A DNA stretch of 64,000 nt, taken from the NCBI GenBank assembly GCA_049437325.1, contig JBMTIM010000003.1:43401-107400 (forward strand). Reading direction: 5' to 3'. The translations under genes and the position numbers were made by a program. Positions 33,665-42,761 of this stretch are shown in pieces; the first letter of the stretch is position 1; every line of letters starts with the position of its first letter. The notes below the pieces were generated by a model. That model made no database searches and was not told the origin of the DNA. It worked only from the letters and a program-made list of their open reading frames with translations. This stretch comes from UBA11606 sp049437325. GTDB lineage: Bacteria > Actinomycetota > Acidimicrobiia > Acidimicrobiales > Aldehydirespiratoraceae.

Positions 33665-35043
33665 GCGGGGCGCTCACCGAGATCCCAGTACAACCCGGTC
33701 ATCACCCGAAGGGCTTCGCGGGCGATCGGTGCGAGCAGATGTTCGTCGGGCGCGTGCTGGGAGCAGCCCGCATAGGAATGCGGTACCCAGACGGTCGGCA
33801 TGCCGAGCAGGTCGGCGAAGATGTCGTTCGGGAGTGAGCCACCCAGGTTGGGCAACACCGTGGGCGGTTCACCGATCGTGTCCTCGATGGAGGCGGCGAC
33901 CCATTCGACCCATGGATGGTCAGGGTCGAGTCGTGTTGCCATCATCGGGGTGTGCGGCACCGTCATGTCGATGGCGTGGAAGCCATGCTCGTCGAGATGG
34001 CGTCGGATACCAGCCAGCATGGTGTCGGGGTCGGAGGGCACCACGAAGCGGATCTGGCAGTGGGCACGCGCCGAGGGCGGGATTGCGTTGACCGGCTTGT
34101 CCGGGTTCCCGGTCGTGAATGCGAGCACTTCGAGTGTGTTCCACCCGAACACCCGCTCTGCCGGACTGAGGCCCGGTTCGCCCCAGTCGGTGTCGATCAT
34201 CGGTGCGTCGTCGCCGCCACCAACCTCGAGTTCTCGGATTGCGGCGCTCACCGATGCCGGAATGCCCTCGGGGCGAACGTCGGGTACCAGGATCTCGCCG
34301 TGCCGACCGATCATCGAGGCGATCGCATGGCTCAGGATGACGCCAGGATTTGCCAGCAGGCCTCCCCAGTTTCCCGAGTGATGGCCACCGTCGCGGAGGT
34401 CGAGGTGGAGATCGAAGTTCAGGGCTCCGCGGGTGCCCATGAAGATTGTCGGACGTTCTGGAGCCAGGCGCGGTCCGTCCGAGGCGAGAAGCACGTCGGC
34501 CGCCAGTTGCGCTCGGTGCTCGGTGCAGAACGTTCGCAGCCCGGGGGAGCCGGTCTCCTCACCGGTCTCGAGCAGGATGGTGCTGTTGAAGCCGAGCGAA
34601 CCGCGGGTCTCGAGCACATTCGCCATCGCCGCGAGGTTGATCGTGTGCTGGCCCTTGTTGTCGGCGGTGCCTCGGCCGTACCACCGGTCGCCGGCTTCCT
34701 CGAGACGCCATGGTGATCGATCCTCACGCCACTGATCGTCGTAGCCGCGAACCACATCGCCATGGCCGTATCCGAGCACGGTCGGTCGATGGTCGGATTC
34801 GTGGCGGTGGGCGAGGAGGAATGGGGGACCGTCGGGGTCGTCCGGGTTGGGATGGACGGTTGTCGAGAAGCCGAGTTGCTCGAGCGACGGGGCGATTTCG
34901 TCCGCCAGGTAGTGGTGCAGCTCGTCCCGGCGGTCGAGTTCCTGACTCTCGGTCCGGATCGCGATGCGGCGAGCGAGCTCGGTGAAGAAGCGGCCGTCGT
35001 CGAAATAGGACTCGATGCGGGCGATGGCCTCGGTGCGGGTCAC
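33661..35043 (-). CDS. M20-family metallopeptidase/amidohydrolase
   Basis: The 460-residue protein shows the zinc-peptidase core: YGHGDVVRG (metal His), WYGRGTADNKGQ (bridging Asp), LLETGEETGSPGL (catalytic Glu pair), and a C-terminal metal His in VWVPHSYAGCSQHAPDE. A lid/dimerisation domain lies between. Members cleave dipeptides or N-acyl amino acids; the substrate is unknown. The GTG at 35043 overlaps the stop of the crotonase gene (GTGA) and also has a TACGGT element 6 nt upstream, so it may be both coupled and separately transcribed. Confidence 0.9.
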   Translation of the reverse strand: MTRTEAIARIESYFDDGRFFTELARRIAIRTESQELDRRDELHHYLADEIAPSLEQLGFSTTVHPNPDDPDGPPFLLAHRHESDHRPTVLGYGHGDVVRGYDDQWREDRSPWRLEEAGDRWYGRGTADNKGQHTINLAAMANVLETRGSLGFNSTILLETGEETGSPGLRTFCTEHRAQLAADVLLASDGPRLAPERPTIFMGTRGALNFDLHLDLRDGGHHSGNWGGLLANPGVILSHAIASMIGRHGEILVPDVRPEGIPASVSAAIRELEVGGGDDAPMIDTDWGEPGLSPAERVFGWNTLEVLAFTTGNPDKPVNAIPPSARAHCQIRFVVPSDPDTMLAGIRRHLDEHGFHAIDMTVPHTPMMATRLDPDHPWVEWVAASIEDTIGEPPTVLPNLGGSLPNDIFADLLGMPTVWVPHSYAGCSQHAPDEHLLAPIAREALRVMTGLYWDLGERPA

Positions 35044-36065
35044 GAGCCGACCGTATCCGGCGAGCTCGGTGTCGAGGAGGTCGCGGTCGCCGCGGTGGCA
35101 GGCTCGACGGTTGAGATCTGGTCGACAAGTCCCCACTCGAGTGCCGTCTGCGCATCGACGATTCGATCGAGAAGCAGCCACTCGAGGATCCGGCGGGAGC
35201 CGATACGACGGGTGATGCTCCATGTGCCACCGACACCCGGGATGAGCCCCATCGTGACTTCGGGAAGACGAAATCGTGTGTCCGGATCCGCAACGATCCT
35301 GCCGGCGAATGCAGCCAACTCGATGCCGGCGCCGACACAGGCGCCGTGGACGTGTGCGGTCGTCCGGTGGGCGATCGCCGCAAGCTGGGATGCGGGCCCA
35401 GCGGCCATTCGGATGGCATGGGCGGTAGGGGGATCGGCCACCGAACCGAACTCGGCGGGGTCCCCACCTGCGCAAAACGACGAACCTTCGGCTCGCCAGA
35501 CGACGAGACGATCCTCGTCTGTGCACCCTGCGAGCGCGAATGCGGCGGTGAGTTCGTCGCGGCTCTGCCGGTCGAGCAGATTGTGAAGTCGAGGGCGCGT
35601 CAACGTGATCGTGATCTCCGTCTCGTCTGCCTCGCATCGCACGCGGGGCGCCGTATCGTTTCGCACCCGCTGGCCGCGAGACTCGAGCCACGCTGCATGC
35701 TCTGGCCCGGCCTGCAACATGGCGTAGGCGAGCGACTCGAGGATCAGGCCGTCGGGGAGTGATGCCGAGGCCGCTCGGATCACCTGCAACGCCGTCGTGG
35801 CGGCAAGGGGCCGGTCGAGGACGGCGTGGGCCAGCGCGTCGACGTCACCGACAACGTCGGCAAGGTCGCCGTCGGCGGCAACGGTGACGACGGGAAGAGG
35901 TGCCAACCGGTCGAGTACCTGTCGCCAGCGGGCCGGATCGTCGGAGGGCGTTGCCTCGAGGATGACGACTGGCGCGTTGACGGCTGCCCCGATCTCGAAG
36001 CGGAGGTCGATCGAGTCGGTGGCAGCGACTGCGTCCCCGAGCGACCAATGGGGCACGCCGTGCAT
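35040..36065 (-). CDS. Enoyl-CoA hydratase/isomerase with extra N-terminal half-domain
   Basis: The 341-residue protein has a catalytic crotonase domain at about 145-320. Oxyanion-hole segments are SSFCAGGDPAEF and HGACVGAGIEL, and both hydratase glutamates are in place: E269 in LPEVTMGLIPGVGGT and E295 in RILEWLLLD. Residues 1-135 look like a degenerate crotonase whose end (LILESLAYAMLQAGPEHAAWL) resembles the C-terminal helices of the family, while the catalytic domain itself stops early. The start is the ATG 1 nt after the upstream ligase stop. Members hydrate or isomerise enoyl-CoAs. Confidence 0.82.
   Translation of the reverse strand: MHGVPHWSLGDAVAATDSIDLRFEIGAAVNAPVVILEATPSDDPARWRQVLDRLAPLPVVTVAADGDLADVVGDVDALAHAVLDRPLAATTALQVIRAASASLPDGLILESLAYAMLQAGPEHAAWLESRGQRVRNDTAPRVRCEADETEITITLTRPRLHNLLDRQSRDELTAAFALAGCTDEDRLVVWRAEGSSFCAGGDPAEFGSVADPPTAHAIRMAAGPASQLAAIAHRTTAHVHGACVGAGIELAAFAGRIVADPDTRFRLPEVTMGLIPGVGGTWSITRRIGSRRILEWLLLDRIVDAQTALEWGLVDQISTVEPATAATATSSTPSSPDTVGS
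35050..35055 (-). promoter_or_regulatory. -10 element (TACGGT) of the M20 gene, inside the crotonase gene
   Basis: Minus-strand TACGGT lies 6 nt before the M20 GTG, within the last codons of the crotonase gene. Confidence 0.4.
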
Positions 36066-36066
36066 G

Positions 36067-37590
36067 TCAGTCGGCGGGTCCGTCGCCGAGGTGGGCGTAC
36101 TGCTCCCGGAGCACACGACGGAGGAGTTTCCCGGTGTCGTTGTGCGGGAGTTCGTCGACGAAGACGATGTGGGCAGGCACCCGGCTCGATCGGAGTCGGG
36201 AACGGATCAGATCTTCGAGCTCGGCAGCCGCCGGTGCCGTGCCATCGGCCACGGCGACGAGGACGACCTGCTCTCCCCATTCGCGATCGGGGACCCCGAT
36301 CGCAGCTGCGTTTCGGATGTTGGGGTGCGACATTGCGACATCTTCGATCTCGCCCGGTGACATGTTCTCGCCGCCGCGAATGATGACGTCGTCGTTTCGG
36401 CCCTGCACGAACAGAAAGCCCTCGGCATCGATATATCCACCGTCGCGCGTCGGGAACCAGCCGTCGGCATCGAGCAGCGAGCCGTTCTCGCGATACTCCC
36501 CGGCGACCTGTTCGCCCCGCACGAAGATCTCGCCAACCTCGCCCGCAGGAAGGTCGATGCCGTCGTCATCACGGATTGCAACTTCGATGCCCGGCAATGG
36601 TCGGCCGACGCTTCCGAGGCGAGCGCGCTCGGTCGGTTCGTCGCTGTACTGCGCAATTCGGTGCTCGTCGGGCCCGAGCAGCGCGATCGTCGAGCTGGTC
36701 TCGGTCAGCCCGTAGGCGTTCACGAAGTTGGTGATCGGAAACAGCTCGAGGGCGCGTTCGATGACGGGACGCGGCATCTTGCCGCCGCCGTACGACAACG
36801 CCTGCACCCCGAGTAGGGGCTCGCCACCCCGTTCGTCGAGAGCATCGACGATACGGGTCAGCATGGTGGGCACGACCATCGCGTGGGTCACTCCCTCGGC
36901 TTCGACGGCGTCGATCCAGGCGTGGGGTTCGAAGCGGGGGAGCTGGACGATCCGGCGACCGGCGTAGACCGACGACAGCATCGCTGCAACTCCGGCGATG
37001 TGATACGGCGGAACGCTGACGAGCGTCGCCTCGTCCTCGCCGGCGCCCATGAACTCGACCGAACCGAGGATGTAGGACACCAGATGTTTGTGGCGAAGGA
37101 TGGCCGACTTCGGTGTGCCGGTCGTCCCGCTGGTGAACAGCAGCACGGCCACGTCGTCGGGGTCCATGTTCCAGTCGCCCGGCTCGGCGCCGATGTCGTG
37201 ACCACCGGCTGGGTCGGCAAGAAAGTCGCCCTGTTGCACCGTCGTCACGGCGTCGATCGAGGCAAGGCGGTCGAGGTTGGTCTCGTCGGTGACGGCGACG
37301 GCACTTCCGACTCGGCCGGCCAAGGTGAGCAGGTCCTCGGACGGAAGGCGGTAATTGAGCGGGACGTACGGCACGCCGGCCCACGCCGAGCCGAACAACA
37401 TGATCGGTACGGCGTGACTCGACTCGTCGCAGAGCACAGCCGCCTCGACGCCGCTGTTGCGATAGCGGCGCGCTGCTGCCTGTGCACTGTCGAAGAGTTC
37501 GGCGTAGGTGAGACCGGTCGTCTTCGATCCGACCGCGGTCCGCTCGCCGAGACCGGAAGCCGCCATCTCGAGAAGCATCATCAGGTTCAT
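36067..37590 (-). CDS. Acyl-CoA ligase (AMP-binding), copy 3
   Basis: The 507-residue ligase has LLFTSGTTGTPKSAI, NAYGLTETSS, FVQGRNDDVIIRGGENMSPGEIE and the Lys motif LPHNDTGKLLRRVL. It heads a run of three genes on the minus strand (ligase, crotonase, M20) with overlaps or 1-nt gaps. A Shine-Dalgarno-like GGGGAG lies before the ATG. Only 21 bp separate it from the small Cys-containing protein upstream, so they are likely cotranscribed. Confidence 0.92.
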   Translation of the reverse strand: MNLMMLLEMAASGLGERTAVGSKTTGLTYAELFDSAQAAARRYRNSGVEAAVLCDESSHAVPIMLFGSAWAGVPYVPLNYRLPSEDLLTLAGRVGSAVAVTDETNLDRLASIDAVTTVQQGDFLADPAGGHDIGAEPGDWNMDPDDVAVLLFTSGTTGTPKSAILRHKHLVSYILGSVEFMGAGEDEATLVSVPPYHIAGVAAMLSSVYAGRRIVQLPRFEPHAWIDAVEAEGVTHAMVVPTMLTRIVDALDERGGEPLLGVQALSYGGGKMPRPVIERALELFPITNFVNAYGLTETSSTIALLGPDEHRIAQYSDEPTERARLGSVGRPLPGIEVAIRDDDGIDLPAGEVGEIFVRGEQVAGEYRENGSLLDADGWFPTRDGGYIDAEGFLFVQGRNDDVIIRGGENMSPGEIEDVAMSHPNIRNAAAIGVPDREWGEQVVLVAVADGTAPAAAELEDLIRSRLRSSRVPAHIVFVDELPHNDTGKLLRRVLREQYAHLGDGPAD

Positions 37591-37611
37591 GACGGGCTCC
37601 CCGGCGTGCGA

Positions 37612-37917
37612 TCAGTCGGAGGCAGGAAGGGTCTTGGCTTGGGCGATCACCAGAGCCTCGCCGTCTGCGGCAAGGGATCCGTCGCCCGCCTTCGTTGCCA
37701 GGATCTCGATGGTGCCGGCTTCGTTGCTGTAACGCTTTCCGAGCTGTGTTCCGTCCGCCGCGCCATCGGCTGGAGCACCATCGATCGAACCGGTGCCGGC
37801 TGCAACCATCGCAGCGCCGCCGCACGTCAGGTCGACCTCACCAGCGCCCTTCACCACGATCACCTCCGTACTGCACACCGTGCTCTGGAAGCGGGCCCCC
37901 GCCTTCAAATCGACCAT
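37612..37917 (-). CDS. Small conserved-looking protein with two Cys, unknown function
   Basis: I do not recognise a named family. The 101-residue product begins MVDLKAGARFQSTVCSTEV, has two cysteines (C15, C32) 17 residues apart and is strand-rich with many Gly and Ala. It has no signal peptide or membrane segment. A GGGGGA Shine-Dalgarno precedes the ATG at 37917. It lies first in the operon with an acyl-CoA ligase and crotonase, and divergent from the CoA-transferase gene. The two Cys spaced on apparent strands might bind metal or form a disulfide; that is a guess. Confidence 0.7.
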   Translation of the reverse strand: MVDLKAGARFQSTVCSTEVIVVKGAGEVDLTCGGAAMVAAGTGSIDGAPADGAADGTQLGKRYSNEAGTIEILATKAGDGSLAADGEALVIAQAKTLPASD

Positions 37918-38018
37918 CGTTGTTCCCCCATGGATTCGCGTTCGCTTCCGCGGCAGCGGAATGTGCCAGTTTGCCTTCCGCAGCCCGGCCGTGAAAGTCG
38001 ACATCGACGCAGAGTCGC

Positions 38019-38024
38019 TACGGT
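38019..38024 (+). promoter_or_regulatory. -10 element (TACGGT) of the CoA-transferase gene
   Basis: TACGGT lies 6 nt before the ATG at 38031. Confidence 0.5.
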
Positions 38025-38030
38025 GCGGCC

Positions 38031-39266
38031 ATGGCGGACTCCGATGTCGCACTCTGGGCCGCAAGTGGTGCCATGGCGCTCACCGGACGACCCGACGGGC
38101 CACCGTTGGTTGCACCGGCCGGTGTCGTCAACATGGCTGTGTCGGCGGCACAGTCGGTGGCGACCTTGACAGGTCGATTCGGGACGGTTGTGCACCTCGA
38201 TGGACCCGCCCTTCTCGGCGAGCGCGCCGCGCTTGCCGGCATGGAACGGCGGGGATCGGTGTCGGTTGGCGGTGCTGCGCGGTTCGAGCGGGCCGCCGAT
38301 GGATGGATTGTTCTCAACCTGCCGAGACACGACGACATCGCCGCCCTGCCGGCACTGCTCGAGGCAGATATCGATCCCCAGGACTGGTGCGGGGTGAGCG
38401 AACGCATTGCGTTGCGTTCGGCGGCCGATCTTGTCGATCGGGGCCGGTTGTTGGGAGTGGCGATCGCCCGGCCCGACGAGCGGCGTCGTGTGGACGGGCC
38501 CGATCGGGTGCTGCTTCGTGGCCCGGCCCGTTCGGTGAACGTTCGGCCACTCGTCATCGACCTCACGTCGCTGTGGGCGGGCCCGCTCGCCGGATCGATT
38601 CTCGCCGCTGCCGGCGCGCGGGTGATCAAGATCGAGGGCCGGAACCGTCCTGACGGGGCGCGGCTCGGGCCTGCGCCGTTCTTCGATCTGATGAACAGCG
38701 GGAAGGAGATGCTTGCTCTCGACCTGCGCGATCGGGCTGACGTGCGTCTCCTGCAACGGATGATCGGTGCTGCCGACCTTGTGATCGAGGGATCGCGGCC
38801 GCGAGCGATGGAGCAGATCGGCATCGAGCCGGCGCAGGTGGTCACCGACACCGCAACGTCATGGTTGTCGATCACCGGCCACGGACGAGTGGAGGCACCG
38901 GAGCGGGTGGGGTTCGGTGACGATGCAGCGGTTGCCGGCGGGATCTGGGTCGAGGAACCGGATGGCCCGCTGTTCGTCGCCGATGCCGTCGCCGACCCGT
39001 TGACCGGCCTCGTGGCCGGTGCGCTCGGTGCGGAGCTTCTCGCTGCTGATCGAGCCGCCATGGTCGAGACGCCGCTGTCTCAGGTTGCGGCCTGGGCCCG
39101 GCAACCGAGTGTGACTGCTCCGGTCCGCGCTACACCGGACCGAGGCTGGCACGTGGTCGCTCCCGAGGGGGTGGTCGCCGTGTCACCGCCGAGTGCTCGG
39201 ATGTCGAGACGTCGAGCGGCGCCGCTCGATGCGCATGGACCCGCGCTGCGCGAGGAGTTCGCCTAG
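38031..39266 (+). CDS. Class III CoA-transferase (CaiB/BaiF family)
   Basis: The 411-residue protein has the CaiB/BaiF core block VIDLTSLWAGPLAGSILAAAGA (about residues 180-201) followed by ARVIKIEG and FFDLMNSGKEMLALDL. It is preceded by about 170 residues that appear to be a divergent first part of the fold. Enzymes of this class move CoA between carboxylic acids and acyl-CoAs. Its position among ligases, a dehydrogenase and a crotonase fits an acyl-CoA pathway. It is followed by a TetR gene 11 bp on. Confidence 0.82.
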   Translation: MADSDVALWAASGAMALTGRPDGPPLVAPAGVVNMAVSAAQSVATLTGRFGTVVHLDGPALLGERAALAGMERRGSVSVGGAARFERAADGWIVLNLPRHDDIAALPALLEADIDPQDWCGVSERIALRSAADLVDRGRLLGVAIARPDERRRVDGPDRVLLRGPARSVNVRPLVIDLTSLWAGPLAGSILAAAGARVIKIEGRNRPDGARLGPAPFFDLMNSGKEMLALDLRDRADVRLLQRMIGAADLVIEGSRPRAMEQIGIEPAQVVTDTATSWLSITGHGRVEAPERVGFGDDAAVAGGIWVEEPDGPLFVADAVADPLTGLVAGALGAELLAADRAAMVETPLSQVAAWARQPSVTAPVRATPDRGWHVVAPEGVVAVSPPSARMSRRRAAPLDAHGPALREEFA

Positions 39267-39269
39267 GGT
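39264..39269 (+). promoter_or_regulatory. -10 element (TAGGGT) of the TetR gene
   Basis: TAGGGT includes the CoA-transferase stop codon and lies 8 nt before the ATG. Confidence 0.4.
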
Positions 39270-39277
39270 CCGTCGCC

Positions 39278-39928
39278 ATGAGTGATCCTCGGACTCTCGG
39301 AAGCGGAGAGGCCCGCGCCGCCGATGGCCGTGTCGCGGGCCGCCGTGGGCAGGCGACCAGGCAACGGTTGCTCGACGCCACGAGCGCTGCGGTGGCCGAA
39401 GGTCGGTATCGCGACCTCACCGTGGTCGATGTGTCACGGCGGGCCGAGACGAGTCCGGCCACGTTCTACCAATACTTTCCCGATATCGAGTCGGCGGTGT
39501 TGTCGTTGCTCGACGAGCTCACCGACTCCGGCGGTCATCGGCTCCGCACGCTCGTCACCGAAGCGTCGTGGGAGGGAGATGCGGCCGCCAAGGGACTGGC
39601 CAACGGGTTCATGGCCTTCTTCCAGGAGCATGGCAATCTGCTCCGGGTCTGTGACCTTGCCGCGCTGGAGGGCGACGATCGCTTCCGTCAACTCCGTACC
39701 CGGCTCTTCAACGGCGTGTTCCTCGCACTCCAGGACCTCGCCCACGAGGCCCGCGCAACCGGGGAGATTCCTCCGGAATCGTCTCCGGGAGCGATCGCCT
39801 CGGTACTGACCACCATGCTCGCCCATGTGAGTGCGCATCAGCCCGGGTTCGAGGCGTGGGGCGTGCCGTCGAGCGAGCTTGCAGAGACCATGGCGTCGGT
39901 GATCGAGCGGTCGCTGTACTGGAACTGA
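39278..39928 (+). CDS. TetR-family transcriptional regulator
   Basis: The 216-residue protein has an N-terminal TetR DNA-binding domain: RQRLLDATSAAVAEGRYRDL, then the helix-turn-helix VVDVSRRAETSPATFYQYFP. A mostly helical ligand-binding domain follows. The adjacent genes suggest it controls the acyl-CoA cluster, probably with an acyl-CoA or related ligand; this is inference. I did not find a convincing palindromic operator nearby. Confidence 0.9.
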   Translation: MSDPRTLGSGEARAADGRVAGRRGQATRQRLLDATSAAVAEGRYRDLTVVDVSRRAETSPATFYQYFPDIESAVLSLLDELTDSGGHRLRTLVTEASWEGDAAAKGLANGFMAFFQEHGNLLRVCDLAALEGDDRFRQLRTRLFNGVFLALQDLAHEARATGEIPPESSPGAIASVLTTMLAHVSAHQPGFEAWGVPSSELAETMASVIERSLYWN

Positions 39929-40010
39929 ACAGCACGCTGGGCGAAGGGGTCGAGACAACCTGCGGTGCAGCCTCGACGACGCCCTTCTCGCACGGATCCG
40001 AGACCCGCTC

Positions 40011-40016
40011 TATCGT
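40011..40016 (+). promoter_or_regulatory. -10 element (TATCGT) of the carboxyltransferase gene
   Basis: TATCGT lies 8 nt before the ATG at 40025 and supports it over an in-frame GTG at 39965. Confidence 0.5.
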
Positions 40017-40024
40017 CGGCGGCC

Positions 40025-41521
40025 ATGGCCGATCCGACCGATTGGGACGCAACCCTCGACGACCTCGCCGTGCGGCGAGCCGAGGCGCACAAGATGGGCG
40101 GCGCCGAGAAGGTGGCAACACGACATGCCGCAGGTCGTCTCGATGCCCGGCAGCGGATTGCCGGCTTGGTCGATGAGCGGTCGTTCACCGAAATCGGGGC
40201 GCTGTCCGGGGCTGCACCCGCCGATGCCCTCGTCGCCGGGATCGGGATGATCGATGGCCGTCCTGTCGCTGTCGGGGCGGAGGACTTCACCACGCTCGGT
40301 GGCTCGATCGGCCCGGCGGCGTCACGCAAGCGTTGGCGCCTCGCCGATGTCGCTCGGCGTGAACGAGTGCCGCTGGTGATGTTGCTCGAAGGTGCTGGCC
40401 ATCGGCCACCGATGCCGGGTGATCCGGGTGGCAGCGGGCCCGGCGACCTCGGTGCGCAGGGCAGTCTCTCGGGGTTGGTCCCGATGATCACGGGTGTGAT
40501 GGGCGCATCGGCCGGACATGGTGCGATCACGGCTCCGCTGTGCGACTTCTCGTTGATGACACCTGACAGTGCGATCTTCACCGCGGGTCCCCCGGTGGTG
40601 AAGGCGGCGCTCGGGGAGGACGTCTCCAAGGGTGAGCTCGGTGGTCCCGGCGTGGCGATTGCGAGCGGGGTGATTCACAACGTGTGTGCCGACGATGAGT
40701 CGCTGCTCCGCGACATCCGGACCTATCTGTCGTTCTTCGGGTCGTCGGCATGGGAGCGCCCACCGTGGGTCGACACCGGTGATCTCGGTCCTCGTTCGCT
40801 CGACGATCTTCTGTCGATCGTTCCCCGGGATGCACAGGCGTCGTACGACATGCGCCTGGCCCTGTCACAGTTGGTCGATGGTGGAGGCTTCTTCCAGGTC
40901 CAGCCGGATTTCGGCCCGTCGATCATCTGTGCGCTCGGCCGCATCGGTGGCGATGCCGTCGGGATCGTGGCGAACCAGCCAGCGGTGCTTGCGGGTTCGA
41001 TCGATGCCGATGCCGCCGACAAGGCCGCGCATTTCATCCAGGTGTGCGACAGCTTCCACCTGCCACTTGTGTTCCTGGCCGACACTCCCGGTGTGCTGGC
41101 AGGGCGGATCGCCGAGCGAGCCGGGGTGTTGCGAGCTGGCGCCAGGATGTTCGCCGCGCAGACGAGGGCCCGGACGGTCAAGATTCATGTGACGCTCCGA
41201 AAGGCCTACGGCTTCGGATCCAGCGTGATGGCGATGAATCCGTTCGACGAGCAAACTCTCAGCCTTGGCTTTCCTGGTGCCACCCTGGGTGCGATGGGTT
41301 CGTCGGGTGCTGCGAACGCAATGGGGGCTGACGGTCAGACCCGAGCCGATCTTCACGCAGCTGAGAACGAGTCGAGTTACCGATCGGCCAACGGGTTGAG
41401 TTTCGACGATCTGATCGATCCCCGTGACCTTCGCAACAAGGTGCTGGCCGGACTGGCTGCGTCGGCTCGGCGTCGCAGCGCCGCTGCGGAGCCGGTAGCG
41501 CGCATCGGTATCACGCCCTGA
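40025..41521 (+). CDS. Acyl-CoA carboxylase carboxyltransferase (beta) subunit-like protein
   Basis: The 498-residue protein has the two crotonase-like lobes of the carboxyltransferase superfamily. The N-terminal lobe carries KVATRHAAGRLDARQRIAGL; the C-terminal lobe carries IVANQPAVLAGSIDADAADK, LVFLADTPGVLAG and RKAYGFGSSVMAMNPFDEQ. Such subunits carboxylate acetyl- or propionyl-CoA with a biotinyl partner, or belong to decarboxylases. No biotin carboxylase gene is next to it, so the partner must be encoded elsewhere. The usual AGARIQEG-type segment is not evident, so the substrate is uncertain. Confidence 0.85.
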   Translation: MADPTDWDATLDDLAVRRAEAHKMGGAEKVATRHAAGRLDARQRIAGLVDERSFTEIGALSGAAPADALVAGIGMIDGRPVAVGAEDFTTLGGSIGPAASRKRWRLADVARRERVPLVMLLEGAGHRPPMPGDPGGSGPGDLGAQGSLSGLVPMITGVMGASAGHGAITAPLCDFSLMTPDSAIFTAGPPVVKAALGEDVSKGELGGPGVAIASGVIHNVCADDESLLRDIRTYLSFFGSSAWERPPWVDTGDLGPRSLDDLLSIVPRDAQASYDMRLALSQLVDGGGFFQVQPDFGPSIICALGRIGGDAVGIVANQPAVLAGSIDADAADKAAHFIQVCDSFHLPLVFLADTPGVLAGRIAERAGVLRAGARMFAAQTRARTVKIHVTLRKAYGFGSSVMAMNPFDEQTLSLGFPGATLGAMGSSGAANAMGADGQTRADLHAAENESSYRSANGLSFDDLIDPRDLRNKVLAGLAASARRRSAAAEPVARIGITP

Positions 41522-41522
41522 C

Positions 41523-41539
41523 CACTGCGATCGGCAGTG
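41523..41539. terminator. Hairpin between convergent genes (possible terminator)
   Basis: CACTGC and GCAGTG flank a 5-nt loop (GATCG) in the short gap between two convergent genes. There is no U-tract on either side, so termination is only a possibility. Confidence 0.3.
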
Positions 41540-41556
41540 TGGTGCGCAGTGGCGGC

Positions 41557-42678
41557 TCAGCCGAGCCGGTCGATGCAGTAGTCGAGGCAGGCAGTGAGTG
41601 CCTGCGTATCGGCTGGGTCGATCGCCGGGAACATGCCGATTCGAAGCTGGTTTCGACCGAGTTTGCGGTACCCGTTCACGTCGACGATGCCGTTCGCACG
41701 CAGCACGTCGTCCAACACGTCGGCATCGATCGACGCATCGAAGTCGATGGTGGCCACGACCTTGGAGCGTTGCGTGTCGACCTGCACGAACGGTTCGGCA
41801 GCATCCGAGCGGTCGGCCCAGCCGTAGAGAATTTCAGCCGATGTGGCGGATCGTCCGGCCGACCACGACAGGCCCCCGTTCTCGTTGAACCAGTTGACCG
41901 TCTGCGCGGTGAGGAAGACGGTGGCGAGCGCCGGAGTGTTGTACGTCTGGTCCTTGCGGGAGTTGTCGAGCGCGGTCTTCAGATCGAGTGACGGTGGGAT
42001 GTAACGCCCCGAGGCGGCGATGCGCTCGATGCGTTCGACGGCCGCAGGAGAGACCATGGCGATCCAAAGGCCCCCGTCGCCGGCCAGCGCCTTTTGGGGC
42101 GCGAAGTAGTAGACGTCGGTCGCCTCGGCATCGAACATCAGGCCACCCGCCCCCGACGTGGCGTCGACCAGCATCAACTGGTCCCCCGTGCTCACCCGAA
42201 CCGGGTCGAGCATCACGCCCGTCGACGTTTCGTTGTGCGTGTAGCAGATGGCGTCGACCCCATCGACCGATTCGAGCGGTGGGTGCGTCCCCATGGCCGA
42301 TTCCGCCACCGACGGGGCATCGAGGTGGGGTGCCATCGAAACGGCCGTGCCGAACTTGCTCCCGAACTCGCCGAACGACAGGTGATGCGATCTGTGCTCG
42401 ATGAGCGAGAACACGGCAGCATCCCAGAAGCCGGTGGAACCTCCGTTGCCGCACACGATCTCGTAGCCGTCGGGGGCGCGGAGCAACTCGGCGATGCCGT
42501 TGCGCAGTTCGGCGACCATCAGCTTGACCGGCATTTGACGGTGCGACGTGCCCATGTAGTCGGTGGCTCGACGGGCCAACGCTTCGAGTGTCTCGGGACG
42601 AACCTTGGTGGGGCCGGAGCCGAATCGGCCATCTTCGGGCAGGAGGTCGGCGGGGATGACGATGTCGGGCGTGCTCAC
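41557..42678 (-). CDS. serC: Phosphoserine aminotransferase
   Basis: SerC makes 3-phosphoserine from 3-phosphohydroxypyruvate and glutamate. The 373-residue protein is of the actinobacterial type, opening with RFGSGPTKVRPETLEAL. It has GTSHRQMPVK, the PLP-Lys region YYFAPQKALAGDGG, and DVNGYRKLGRNQLRIGMFP near the end. GTG start. With serA 5 kb away, two of the three serine-biosynthesis enzymes are here; serB is not. It is divergent from the aspartate aminotransferase gene. Confidence 0.95.
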   Translation of the reverse strand: MSTPDIVIPADLLPEDGRFGSGPTKVRPETLEALARRATDYMGTSHRQMPVKLMVAELRNGIAELLRAPDGYEIVCGNGGSTGFWDAAVFSLIEHRSHHLSFGEFGSKFGTAVSMAPHLDAPSVAESAMGTHPPLESVDGVDAICYTHNETSTGVMLDPVRVSTGDQLMLVDATSGAGGLMFDAEATDVYYFAPQKALAGDGGLWIAMVSPAAVERIERIAASGRYIPPSLDLKTALDNSRKDQTYNTPALATVFLTAQTVNWFNENGGLSWSAGRSATSAEILYGWADRSDAAEPFVQVDTQRSKVVATIDFDASIDADVLDDVLRANGIVDVNGYRKLGRNQLRIGMFPAIDPADTQALTACLDYCIDRLG

Positions 42679-42749
42679 GGTCTCTCAGCGTGTCAGCTGT
42701 GGCGACAAAACGGCGCGTATTTGCAGCGAAATCCGCGGCGGCGGCTCAG

Positions 42750-42755
42750 TAGCCT
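42750..42755 (+). promoter_or_regulatory. -10 element (TAGCCT) of the aspartate aminotransferase gene
   Basis: TAGCCT lies 6 nt before the ATG at 42762. Confidence 0.55.
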
Positions 42756-42761
42756 GATCAC

